DNA of 64,000 bases, from contig CM077150.1 of assembly GCA_039583875.1 (NCBI GenBank), positions 836,501-900,500 of the forward strand. The letters are read 5' to 3'. Below, piece after piece: positions 44,031 to 54,222 of the stretch; position 1 is the stretch's first letter; each line of letters begins with the position of its first letter. A program made the position numbers and the translations under genes. A model generated the notes under the pieces. That model was given only the letters and a program-made list of their open reading frames with translations, was not told where the DNA came from and ran no database searches. The DNA comes from Platanthera guangdongensis (lineage: Eukaryota > Streptophyta > Magnoliopsida > Asparagales > Orchidaceae).

Positions 44031-45783
44031 ATGGGTGGTGGTAGCGGCGATGCGGATGGGCAGATCAAGTGTGCCTGGACCTTCTCTGAGCACAACTTCC
44101 CCCATGCCGCCATCTCCGAGGGCGATTTCTTCGACATCATAGGCGACTACATACTGCCAGGCTTCGTGGCGAGGCCACCTGGGGAGGGATAGAAGATCAA
44201 TGATCTCTCGGGGGGAGGAGCTCGTCATCCCCACGACACATTTCGAGGCAGGTGTCTGTCTTCCCCTATGGTCGGAGGTCCGCCAAATATTGAAATACTT
44301 CAGGGTCGTCCCTGGGCAGATGACCCCCAGCTCCATTGCAGTGATGGTCGGGTTCACGTGCTTCCTGCGGGAAGAGTGGGTCGAGTTCAGTCTTGCGGTC
44401 TTCCGCAAGCTGTTCTCCTTAAGGGCGAACAAGGACGGGACCACCTATTTCTCCAGCGGCCACGTCAAGATGCGGGAGACCGTCAACAAGATCCATAACT
44501 GGCTAAAGAAATTTGTCTTCATCAAGGGGGGCTTTGGCAACGTCCCCTTCTCGCTGGTCCAGCTCAGCGAGGCGAGCTGCTCCCTAGCCTGGGGGGACAT
44601 AAAGTGGAGCTGTGCGTGTTCTTAGCCGGGAAGAACTTTGAAGTCGCCTTCCTACACCGGAATCTGGGCAACCTCGCCCCTGTCCCGCCTGGGGGAGGTG
44701 AGCTACTCGCGCTTCCCCTTTCTACTCATTATTTTTCCTGCTTTAACTTTCCTTTCCTGCAGGCGAGCGGGACATCCCTTTGCACCCTCTTTATGAGAGT
44801 GCGCGACTCGCCTCCAGTGAACTCGCTCGCACCGAGGCCGCAGCCACTGCGCACCGCGATACCCCGACATCTGCTCCCCGAAGCAGCCTAGCCGCGGATC
44901 GCTTCCTCTGTCGCCTCCGCCCAAGAAATCGATGACCGCGAGCGGCGCATCTCCCGCAGCTCGGGAGAACGGTAAGGCCCTGCGGGCCAACTAGCTGGGG
45001 ATCTCGACCCCTGGACCGTCTCGGCCGGCAGCTCCCCCGGCAGGGCGGCCGACACCTCCAGTCCACAAGAAGAGGTGTCGCCCGCCGTGAAGCCAGTGCC
45101 AAGAGGGCACCGCAACTTTGTCTATGGCGAGAAGTGCCTAGATGAGCTCGACATCCTTCTCCTCCTGTGGAACAAGGAATCGAACAGGGTCGTCATCTCC
45201 CCCATACTGCCGAGCTGGTTAGAGTAGGAGACCATCGGCGGGGAGGCCTACAACTTTTCTTTCGGCCTCTACTCGCGGGAAGACGCCACCATCTACGACG
45301 AGGAGGCCACGCGGATGCTGATCCATGAGAGCGCGTGAGCCCAGATCCGCAGCTTGGAGCTGGCCCATATTGTCGGCCGACGATGCATCCAGATGGAGAA
45401 AAACGCCCCCTAGCTCAAGTGGCTGGTGGAAGAGAAGGAGGAGGCGGAGCGACAAAGAGAGAGGGCGGACGCGGCTGATGCCGTCGTCTCCACTTTGGAG
45501 GAAGAAAAGGAGGCGCTACAAGCGCGGGTGCGTGAGTTGGAAGCCGCGGCAGTTGCCCCGCCTCCCTTTAGCAGTAGTCGTCAGCTCGCGCACTATACCG
45601 AGTTTGAGCTGGAGGAAATGATGCAGAAGAACGTTGTCTGCACGACGAAGTATATCCTCCAGACGTTACGGCGGGCGGACCTTATCAAGAGCGAGGGCGC
45701 GGGCCTTTCCGCGAGCGACGTGGTACCAGCACTATTCCTTCTGGTACCGAAGTTGGGAGACAAGTCCTATCAGTCCCTCTAGG
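44031..45783 (+). pseudogene. Tat-III antisense gene B' (putative gypsy-type transposon domain)
   Basis: ATG at 44031 opens MGGGSGDADG; a stop at 44190 and a frame change precede the conserved domain (44200-44620), with ELVIPTTHFEAGVCLPLW, VPGQMTPSSIAVMVGF and FRKLFSL. This matches the Transposase_28 type domain found in plant retroelement proteins. Candidate intron 44698-44762 (65 bp, GTGAGC...CTGCAG). The last part (45426-45783) is a coiled coil of KEEAERQRERADAAD type, then a C-terminal module ending LGDKSYQSL. Stops at 45226, about 45338 and 45411. Same exon plan as gene B in Tat-I. Role in the element unknown. Confidence 0.75.
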
Positions 45784-45891
45784 ACTTGTCGCCCGAGAGC
45801 TCGCCTCGCTGAATCCTCGCGCCTCGCCTCCATTGTATTTTTTTGTTCCTAAATGTAAGCGCTGGCTGAGCCCCAAAACTTGTAATTCTTC

Positions 45892-46173
45892 TGTAACACC
45901 CTAAAAAGAGCAACATGTAAGGCCTTAAGGTCATGTGTGTGTGGGTTGTATACATTCCTGGTTTTGGTTATATAAATGTGAAATTTATATATTAGTGGAC
46001 ATTCCTGGAGTTAAGTTCATGCAACATAATTAATGTTGCGCTAGAATGGATTGAGTTAAGGACACGAATCGAATTTGATCACCACAAGTAATTCCGTCAC
46101 TTGTCTGTGACCTATGACGTGGGGCCTCGGCCGGACCCACCGTTATAGGCCATGTGACGAGTGGGGCGTTACA
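45892..46173 (+). repeat. 5' LTR with large internal deletion (282 bp)
   Basis: TGTAACACCCTAAAA (45892-45906) is joined directly to sequence equivalent to 49575 onward in the 3' LTR. The palindrome cluster and most of U3 are gone, but TATATAAA (45969-45976) and the LTR end are kept. Since reverse transcription would restore a full copy from the 3' LTR, the deletion happened after insertion. Confidence 0.9.
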
Positions 46174-46176
46174 AAG

Positions 46177-46187
46177 TGGTATCAGAG
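46177..46187 (+). promoter_or_regulatory. Primer-binding site (initiator Met tRNA)
   Basis: TGGTATCAGAG, three bases after the LTR end. It fixes the plus orientation of the whole Z family here. Confidence 0.93.
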
Positions 46188-46339
46188 TCAGGTTGAGATT
46201 GTTTGGGAGGAGAGAACAGAATTGAACTCACGAATGTCCACTAGGAATGTATTTCATGCACATGACGTGTGTGAGTGTGTAGTCAATGTATCCGTACTGT
46301 TATGATTTGAATTATTAATGGTGTTCTGTACATTGCTAG

Positions 46340-47500
46340 GTGGCGAGGAGTGGAGCTGGGCCGTCTGAGCCGCAGCGGTCTGATGAGAGTGTCCCACCGA
46401 TTGAAGCGCCTACGCCTCCTTTGGTGGAGACCATTCGGGTGGTGACGGAAACAGTGCTTGCAGTATTGCAGACACAACCTGCAAGGCCTGCAGTGGTACC
46501 TGTGCAGCTTGGTGTTCGGCAAGAGCCTGTGGATGAGCAGTTAAAAAGTTTTATGGAATTTCATCCACCTACGTTTGGCGGGGCGATTTCCCCAACGCAG
46601 GCGGAAGATTGGTTGGCTCGAGTGAAAAGGATCATGACTGCCATCAGGACAGCGGAGGAGCAGAAAGTGACGTTAGCCACTTTTCTGTTGGAAGGAGACG
46701 CAAGATTATGGTGGGATGAGATGGAGGTGCATTACTTGGCCGGTCGCGGGTTAGCGGAGGTTTCCAGGGAAGGATTCTCCCGCTTGTTTTTAGCCAAGTA
46801 CGTGCCAGTGTCCCAGCGGATTGCAATGAAAAATGAATTTTTACGTCTAGTGCAGGGTGAGCGGGATATTGATACATACCTGCATGAATTTACTAGACCG
46901 AGGCGGTATGCGGGATCTACTTTCGCTGAAGAAGCCCGAAAGACGAATTGATTTTATGAGGGCCTTCGAGATGAGTTAAGGTTGGCACTTCCGAGTTCGG
47001 CGATCCAAGGCTTCCAAGCGTTGGTAGATACAGCCCGTGCATTGGAGAAGGATATGAAACGAGTGCAAGAAACGAGGAGACTCGCGATGGAGAAGCTAGA
47101 ATTCAAAGTTCCGCAGTCGAAACAATTGGATTTTCCGAAACGAGAGAAGAAGAGATTCAAGCCTATGGAACAAACCTCGTCGAATGTTGCATCAGAAGCA
47201 ACGTATGGACAAAGGCGTGTGGAGACACGTACCTGTTTTAAATGCGGAAAACAGGGGCATATAGCCTCTAATTGTCGAAGCGGCCCTCCTCGAAGTGAGA
47301 AAACTACGGGTGCGTCTTATGAAGATAAGGGTAAAGCAGTGGCCGAATCATCTGCATCTCGGACGCAGCCTCGATTGCATAATATGGAAGTACAAGAGCC
47401 GCAAAGTGCACTTGGTGAAATTCCACCTCGGGTTTTCAATTTGGCATTTACCGAGGAGTTTAAATGCTACTTGCAAAATAATACGGATGAGCAGAAATAA
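46340..47500 (+). pseudogene. gag: Chromovirus Gag with one nonsense codon
   Basis: First part (46340-46948) has the Ty3 gag domain: PPTFGG, AEDWLARVKRIM, LLEGDARLWWDE, FLRLVQGERDIDTYLHEF. A TGA at 46949-46951 interrupts at a place where Arg (CGA) is expected, a CpG transition. The same frame continues (FYEGLRDELRLAL) to a CCHC knuckle CFKCGKQGHIASNC (about 47240-47280) and stops at 47498-47500. The first codon used here is not a firm ATG; the true start may lie slightly upstream. No protease follows. Confidence 0.9.
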
Positions 47501-47720
47501 GTGTGGCCCGTCGTCTCTGTGTGTATGTGAATGTTATGTAATTATATTTGTGACATATGTGATATATGAGACATGATATACGTGAAAGGGCGGGTGAAAT
47601 GATGGAGATATGACTATGTTGTTATTTGGTTGACTTGTGCTATCGTACGAATGATGTGTTGGGTGAACACTTTTGTTGTGACTGATTGGCGTGAGCCAAA
47701 TTTCGAGGACGAAATTATTT

Positions 47721-47735
47721 GAAGGAGGGGAGGAT
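47721..47735 (+). promoter_or_regulatory. Polypurine tract of the gag-only element
   Basis: GAAGGAGGGGAGGAT right before TGTAACACCC, downstream of a TTTCGAGGACGAAAT block that is characteristic of chromovirus 3' ends. Confidence 0.9.
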
Positions 47736-49842
47736 TGTAACACCCTAAAAATGGATTTGGGTCAATTTGGGTTCAGGCATGGGTGACACGGCCTGGGACA
47801 CGGGCGTGTCCCAGGGCGTGTCATGCCTGGGTTGTGTCGAGTCGTGTGATCGATGAATTTTGCTCGACGTCGTCGAGTGTCGAGTTTCGAGTGTCGTGTG
47901 AGGACACGGCCTGTGACACGGGCGTGTCACAGTGCGTGTCAATGTGGTCGACGAACTCAGCTCGACGTTTTCAGCCAGGGCGTGTTTGCGGGACACGGGT
48001 GTGTCAGGTGCACACGACCTGGAACATGAGCGTGTCCCAGGGCCGTGTGAGTCTCGGGTGATTTTGAGGTTGTGTAGCCTGATGCGCACGGCCTCAAACA
48101 CGGGCGTGTCTGAGGGCGTGTCAGGGGACACGACCCGTGACACGGGCGTGTCCCATGGCCGTGTACTGGTTGGCTGTAGTCGGTTTCCTACCGCTTTAGG
48201 TGACACGGCCTGTGACACGGGCGTGTCACAGGGCGTGTCAGGCCGTGTTCATGTTTTTCTGGACGATTCTAAGCCGTTTTATTCCCTCTTTCTGGATCCA
48301 ATGGATAGGCTTTCTCCAGGTGTTGATAAGGCCGGGAAAAAAGGGGATTTAACCCTTCCTCTTCATTATCTTCTTCTTCTTCTCATTTCAAGAGAGAGCA
48401 AGAAGAAGGGAGTGCATGGGAAGGAAGGAAGAAGAGAAACCAGCTGCTGGAGGAGATGCGGAGTGCGGAACGAAGATCCGAGAGCGGATTCGTGAAGGCT
48501 AAGCCGAGGCGGTGACTTCCATCCGGCTACTTCATGGCGCCGAAGCGATCTTCAAGGGTAACGATCTCCTTCTTGGACATCGAAGTCCTTTCTTTATGCA
48601 TCCGCGGGGGATCCTCCACCAAAAGGTGGACTTGCGAAGTGATTCCGTTGTTGAGTCTGCATCTAGAGGCGGATTTGTGGAGTACGGCATAGGCATGCTG
48701 TGTGAAGCCCATCTGGACTGTTAGTCTGGATTGGCGATGATCATGGGTAAACCGGAGAAGACTCTGTGGGTTTTGCAACGATGAGCTATATGCTTTGTGT
48801 ATTTGATGCTTGAATATTATGTGTAGATGGTATGCTCATGCGTGGGCTAGCCATGGATATGATCTTGGATGCTTTGCGAAGCTCCTTGTGGTTTGCTCTG
48901 AGACAGCGGGAAGCTGCAGCTACCCAGGAAGGGAAGGCCGACCCGTTTCACGGTGCGCCAGTGACGATGTGAGCACGGGCAAGGCTAACCTGTACCTGGT
49001 CATGATGGAGAGATCGATTGGTGGCAGTGTTCGGGAGCGTGTGATAGCCCGACTTGCTACACCGAAATAAAAGCAGGTTGATTTGTTGGATGAATGCTCA
49101 TGTTTGCCATGCGGTACGTACCTCTGCTTGGTTTGGGCGGGATGCAACCAGCATGCGTGTTGGGGTGACTAGGGCCGGCCAGCCAACAAGTTAATTATCG
49201 TGCGATTGGTGGTGTTACCACGGGTTTCCGGTACACCGTAAGATGCCCTGAGAGCACGAAGCGTCGGGCTGCGGTCGGCGTTTGTGATTTGTTGTGTGTG
49301 ATTGTGATTGTTAGCTATTGTACTTGCAAATGCATACAGGGAAGGAACCGCTGCCCCGGGCATGGGGTAGGGTCGTTATAATTGGTCAGCTGTAGCTGAC
49401 CGTTACTTTGTTTGCCGCTCTTTGGTGGATGTCTACTTGCAGGTGCTGCTGCTTGAAATGAAATGCATGGATTGAAAGCTTGCTGCTAAGGCCCTTGAAG
49501 GCCAAGTGAGTCGTGGTTGGATTTCATGTGTGGTCGGCCTGCGTGCTGAAGTACGAACTTGTATATGTGTACAAAGAGCAACCTGTAAGGCCTCAAGGCC
49601 ATGTGTGTGTGGGTTGTATACATTTCTGGTTTTGGTTATATAAATGTGAAATTTATCTATTAGTGGACATTCCTGGAGTTGAGTTCATGCAACTTAATTA
49701 ATGCTGCGCTAGAATGGATTGAGTTAAGGACATGAAACGAATTTGATCACCACAAGTAATTTTGTCACTTGTCTGTGACCTATGGCGTGGGGCCCCGGCC
49801 GAACCCACCGTTATAGGCCATGTGACGAGTGGGGGCGTTACA
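47736..49842 (+). repeat. Full-length 3' LTR of the gag-only element (2.1 kb)
   Basis: Aligns along its length with solo LTR Z1 at 4556-6655. Carries the GACACGGGCGTGTC cluster at about 47790-48250 and TATATAAA near 49640. Open frames within it are repeat artefacts shared with Z1. Confidence 0.93.
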
Positions 49843-49859
49843 TCTTCTTTGTCCAATCA

Positions 49860-49865
<6 letters not shown>

Positions 49866-49956
<91 letters not shown>
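49866..49956. repeat. (TA)n microsatellite, about 45 units
   Basis: Uninterrupted TA dinucleotides in the Tat-III 3'UTR between two insertions. Confidence 0.97.
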
Positions 49957-49958
<2 letters not shown>

Positions 49959-49980
49959 CATTCTAATGTGATGCCGTCTA

Positions 49981-52104
49981 TGTTGAAACCGAAATCCGGT
50001 CTCCTGTGGAGTTCGACCATTGGGGAAGGGGTGACCGCGCACCTACTACCCTCAAGCGAACGATCTAGGCACAAGACTAGGAACACAAGGGACAGACCCA
50101 AGGTCTCAGCGTGGAGGACCCGCCGCATACCCGGAAGACTAACAAACTCTTCCCCTCCCAAGCCAAGTGCTGAGCTAAGGCACCTTCGAAGGGCTCTCTT
50201 GGCCGACCGGAACATATAAGGAGGATCTCAAGATCCACTCCCTAACTAGAGGTGCCACCTCGGGTCTATGTAAAATGTTCCCCGCCCGCCTTACTATTGG
50301 CGCAAAACCGCCCAACAGCCCTACTCTACGCAGCCCCAATTGGGCCGCTAACAGCGGAACTCCGCTATTCTGAAAGGATGACAATAGGCCATCAGGGGCT
50401 TCCCGGCATCTATACCTCGGGGCCCCCACGAGGGGAGCGGTTCACGAACACACCGCTCGCCCAAGACAGGAGGAGTAAACTACATATTCACAGAGCATCA
50501 CAGATATTAAAAAATATTACAGGAATATGAATTCCATACTCAGCACGCAGGCCGGCAATATGAACAAAAAAGGCCTTCGAGGGTCGGCACAAGCTTGGGC
50601 TTAAGCCTGCTACTCCCCGTCTGGTACTGCAATACCTGTACGCCAACGTCTCGACGAGCGGCGACCAACTAGGCATCGATCGGCTAACATAAGCGGGCCA
50701 AACATATTGCGCACACCCCCTTTTTTGGGGCTATGGTGTGCATTCCCTGCAAGCAGCTAATAAACAACTTCCTCGGAGTCTTCTTCGGGAACCCCAGAAC
50801 ATCACCAATCCGGCTCACATGTCCGGATGGGCTTCATACAGCATGCCTAAACCCGTACTCACGCTTCCGGGTACTAATGCAATTAACTGCGGGGACGTAC
50901 ACGTCAACCCGTCGGAAATCTCCCTTCCCCCCACCCGTTGGTGGAGAGGGGCTTCCATGCAAATATGTAAACTAAGGGCTTCACCTGCCCAAGTAGAAAC
51001 ATTGTTACCCTTGTCGCGTGCTTAGCGGCGGGGCCGGGAGAGGAGCTCCAGGTCGATCCTACTGCATGCGGCCGCATCGATGGTCGATCTCCACTCTAGG
51101 CCGAGCCTTGCTCCTGGCCGAGCCTTGCTCCAGGTGGAGCCTTGCTCAGGGCCGAGCCTTGCTCCAGGCCGAGCTTGCCGCCGGTGGTAAAAAGCTAGGG
51201 CTTAGCTCCAGGCCGAACCCCACTCCAAGCCGAGCCCTGCTCCAGGCCGAGAGAAATGGAGGCGGCCGGGGTGTGTTGCTCCAGGCCGGGAGAAATAGAA
51301 TGGGGTCGGGGTGTGCTGCTCTAGACCGGGTGAAAGAGGGTGGGGTCGGGTTGCTCTAGGCGGCCGGGAGAGAGGGAGAGGGGCGGTCGTGCCCTGCTTT
51401 ACCGGTGGCCGGAGAGAGAGAGGGGGCGGGCGGCCCCTTGCTGTTCCAGGACGAGAGTGAGAGAGAGAGAGCGGGGGCGAACGGCCCCTTGCTGCTCCAG
51501 GCCGAGAGTGAGAGAGGGAGGCGGGGCTCGGGTTGCCACTACAGGCGGCGGCGAGAGAGAGGGAGAGGCGGGCGGCTGCTATTCTCCGGGCCGATGAGAG
51601 AGAGAGGGAGGGGCGGGGTTGTGCTCCTTGCTGCGGCGGCGGCCGGCGAGAGAGAGGTAGAGGCGAGTGGCTGCTATTCTCCGGGCCGACGAGAGAGAGA
51701 GGGAGGCGCGGGTTTGAGGGACGACTCCTCCCTTAGCCAAACCCTAGCAGGAGAATCCAAAAAAACCCAACCCTGATGCCTCTCGTGCCTCTTCTTTTCT
51801 TTTCCATTTTCCCTCTCCCTCCACCCGATGCCCTGCTGTACCCCGCCTCCTCTCCCAAAATCCCCTGCCCCCCTTTTTATCTTATCACATACATATAATA
51901 TATATATATAATATATTATATATATTATAATATAATATATATAACATGTATATATATATAAATTCTAAACCTATGCGCATGAAACCTCCGCACGCACGAG
52001 GACCTGCACGTCTTCGAACGGGGTCGCACCAACTCGTCGCCCATAACACGCCCCTAGGCTGATATTTGGGGAGGGTCCCACTCGCCCGGCTACGGAGTCG
52101 TACA
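49981..52104 (-). repeat. Tat-IV 3' LTR
   Basis: 2,124 bp; plus-strand edges TGTTGAAACC and GTCGTACA. Contains a stretch of GAGAGAGGG purine repeats (51350-51710), a CTTGCTCCAGGCCGAG-type repeat (51095-51190) and an AT-rich TATATAA block (51892-51960). The open frames through these repeats are not genes. Confidence 0.9.
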
Positions 52105-52122
52105 CAATCCCCGCTCTTTACG
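52105..52122 (-). promoter_or_regulatory. Tat-IV polypurine tract
   Basis: Minus strand AAAGAGCGGGGATTG directly before TGTACGAC, the same tract as in Tat-I. Confidence 0.8.
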
Positions 52123-52429
52123 AGCTTGGTACAAGCTCGGAAAGAATCATCCAACCCAACGTATCCGGCGAGTGGGAGCCGACCCAAAAATAATTTTGAG
52201 AGAAACTAAAATTTGCACTTGGAACATTAATCTCTCCATGACCTTTCTGATCTTTTTGAATCACTCGATACCTTTTGGCTCACTGCTATTGAATTGCACT
52301 TATACCATTACTTACAACAAGTATATAATTTCTCGCGATATCGTGAAACAACAAAGCCATATATTTTGTATCCTCTTGCACACGCGGAGCTAATCCTTTC
52401 CCCCAGGTGTGTCTACAGCCCTGACAGCT

Positions 52430-53035
52430 AGTGAGAGCCTGACAGCGAGTCTACCCGGGGCCGAGCAGCACTCGGGGTCCCTTACCCCCCAGGCGAGCCT
52501 ACGGACCCGCCAGCTAGTAGGAGCCAGGCAGCGGGTCTACCCGGGGCCGAGCATCACTCGGGGTCCTGCAAAAAGTCTCCACGAACCAACCCTTTCCCCC
52601 CAGGTGTGCCTACAGCCCTGCCCAGCTAATGAGAGCCTGAGCAGCGAGTCTACCCGGGGTTCACTACTACCACCATCGAGTGACTTCCTGCCCTGCCAGC
52701 TAGGTGAGAGCCTGACAGCGGGATCTGCTCGAGGCCCAAGGATGACACCGAGTGACTTCCTGCCCTGCCAGCTAGGTGAGAGCCTGACAGCGGGATCTGC
52801 TCGGGATCCACTACTACCGCCATCGAGTGACTTCCTGCCCTGCCAGCTAGATGAGAGCCTGGCAGCGGGATCTGCTCGAGGTCTAAGTATGACACCGAGT
52901 GACTTCCTGCCCTGCCAGCTAGGTGAAAGCCTGACAGCGGGATCTGCTCGGGGTCCACTACTACCGCCATCGAGTGACTTCCTGCCCTGCCAGCTAGGTG
53001 AGAGCCTGACAGCGGGATCTGCTCGAGGTGGAAAC
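52430..53035. repeat. 72/75-bp tandem repeat of Tat-IV (147-bp dimers)
   Basis: Units with CCTGCCAGCTAGGTGAGAGCC then CAGCGGGATCTGCTCG. GAGTGACTTCC starts at 52678, 52750, 52825, 52897 and 52972, so spacing alternates 72 and 75 bp, a 147-bp higher-order unit. Related to the 74-bp array in Tat-III at 56826-57860. Confidence 0.9.
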
Positions 53036-53059
53036 ATCTTGTTTACTTAAGAGATGTTA

Positions 53060-53760
53060 GAGAGTTAATTGCACCGATGCTTTTACAAATGGAGGACGCA
53101 TTCTTTTCATAAGAGAGATGATCTGGAAGTCGTCAAATCGGGAAGCTGGCGTCCGAGACTGTTCCTAATAATTCCTCCAATCGGAAGAGAGATGCAATTG
53201 GGGGGACATAGGCTGACGTGCAAGGGGGGAGCTGATCTCGACCATCAGTGCAGAGGCTCGGTCTTACAATAACGCTTAGAGTCCCGAGGCATCGTCCCAT
53301 CATCCGAACTGGGCTATTTAGAAGGAACAGGTCGACGACTCGTATCCTGATCTAATGACAAAGATCGCTTTCCTCCATGTCACTCGATGATGAGATCTAG
53401 TGCATGGGCGACGGGTAATGTTCCTGCGAGGGTCCTCTAGGACGCACTCAAGGCCAAGATCTTCCCTTGGGCCAAAACTTGCCCCTTCACAGGTTATCCT
53501 GCCCTCTCAATAACAAAGGCCTTCACTTGTGATTGCTTGGAGAGATCGTCCCTTTATCAAATCTGGGAGGTTAGCGCCTTGGCTCGTTCCTGATAATTCC
53601 TCTAGTTGGAGGAGAGGTGCGATCGGGAGGACATAGGCCGACGTGCAAGGGGGGAGCTGATCTCGGTCGTCAGTGCAGGTGCTTGGTCTTACAATAGCGC
53701 TTAAAGTCCCGCGGCACCGTCCCATCGTCCGAACTAAGCTATTTAAAAGGAACGGGTTAG
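53060..53760 (-). repeat. Tat-IV duplicated 3'UTR module
   Basis: Two reverse-complement copies (about 53150-53330 and 53585-53760), some 430 bp apart, of the module found at 6905 and 7415 in Tat-I. Confidence 0.8.
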
Positions 53761-53884
53761 ACGTTTGGCTTCCGGAGTCGATCGCGAGGCTAACCCTTGA
53801 AGCCCTCAGAAGCTCGAGGCGAATCGGTAATAAAGAGAAAACTTGACCGCTACTGAATTACAAGGAAGAGATAACATATTACCG

Positions 53885-54222
53885 CTAGGGAGGGAACCCT
53901 TTCAGGTCACCCCGGCTCCTAATACCTCTCAGCTGCTCTCTTACTTGATCCTGAAGATAATAACCTCCAGGTTTCTCATTAACATAATAAGTGGGGATAC
54001 ATGGGTTTTTATAGGTAGAAGCGCTTCAAATAGGTGCAAATCTTACTCCAAATGCTATGAGATTCAAACAACATCTATGGTAGGGGACAACTCTGAGTAT
54101 GAGGACCTTACACACAAAGTGTCAGTGCACGACCCTGGTCGTCACCTGGTTCCTCTTCTACAGCCATGACGCTCGCCAGAGTTCTTCTATGCTGGTCACA
54201 CTCCACGCTCACCGCACCAAAA
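53885..54222 (-). pseudogene. Tat-IV primer site, leader and pol stub
   Basis: Next to the 5' LTR (minus strand) is TTTTGGTGCGGTGAGC, a plausible primer-binding site. About 310 bp later comes the last few codons of integrase, ending TAG at 53887-53885, followed by the same AGCGGTAATATG context seen after pol in Tat-I. This marks the deletion join. Confidence 0.6.

Larger units (their letters stand above)
45892..49842 (+). mobile_element. Gag-only chromovirus derivative (TR-GAG type), 3.95 kb
   Basis: Flanked by the perfect TSD TCTTC (45887-45891 and 49843-49847). It has a 5' LTR, initiator-Met primer site, gag, PPT and 3' LTR, but no pol: only 1,562 bp separate the LTRs. The LTRs are of the Z family (TGTAACACCC...GGGGGCGTTACA). 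The 5' LTR lost about 1.84 kb internally. In the shared 267 bp I count about 16 differences (about 6%), so it is much older than the Sirevirus. It must rely on proteins of an autonomous chromovirus. It sits in the Tat-III 3'UTR. Confidence 0.93.

Noticed and set aside
49782..50219. 145-codon plus frame with a long I-Y repeat
   Set aside because: Translation of the (TA)n microsatellite.
52409..53050. 213-codon plus frame and the matching minus frames
   Set aside because: They read through a tandem repeat whose unit length permits open frames; located in a retroelement 3'UTR. The same applies to 56794-57785.
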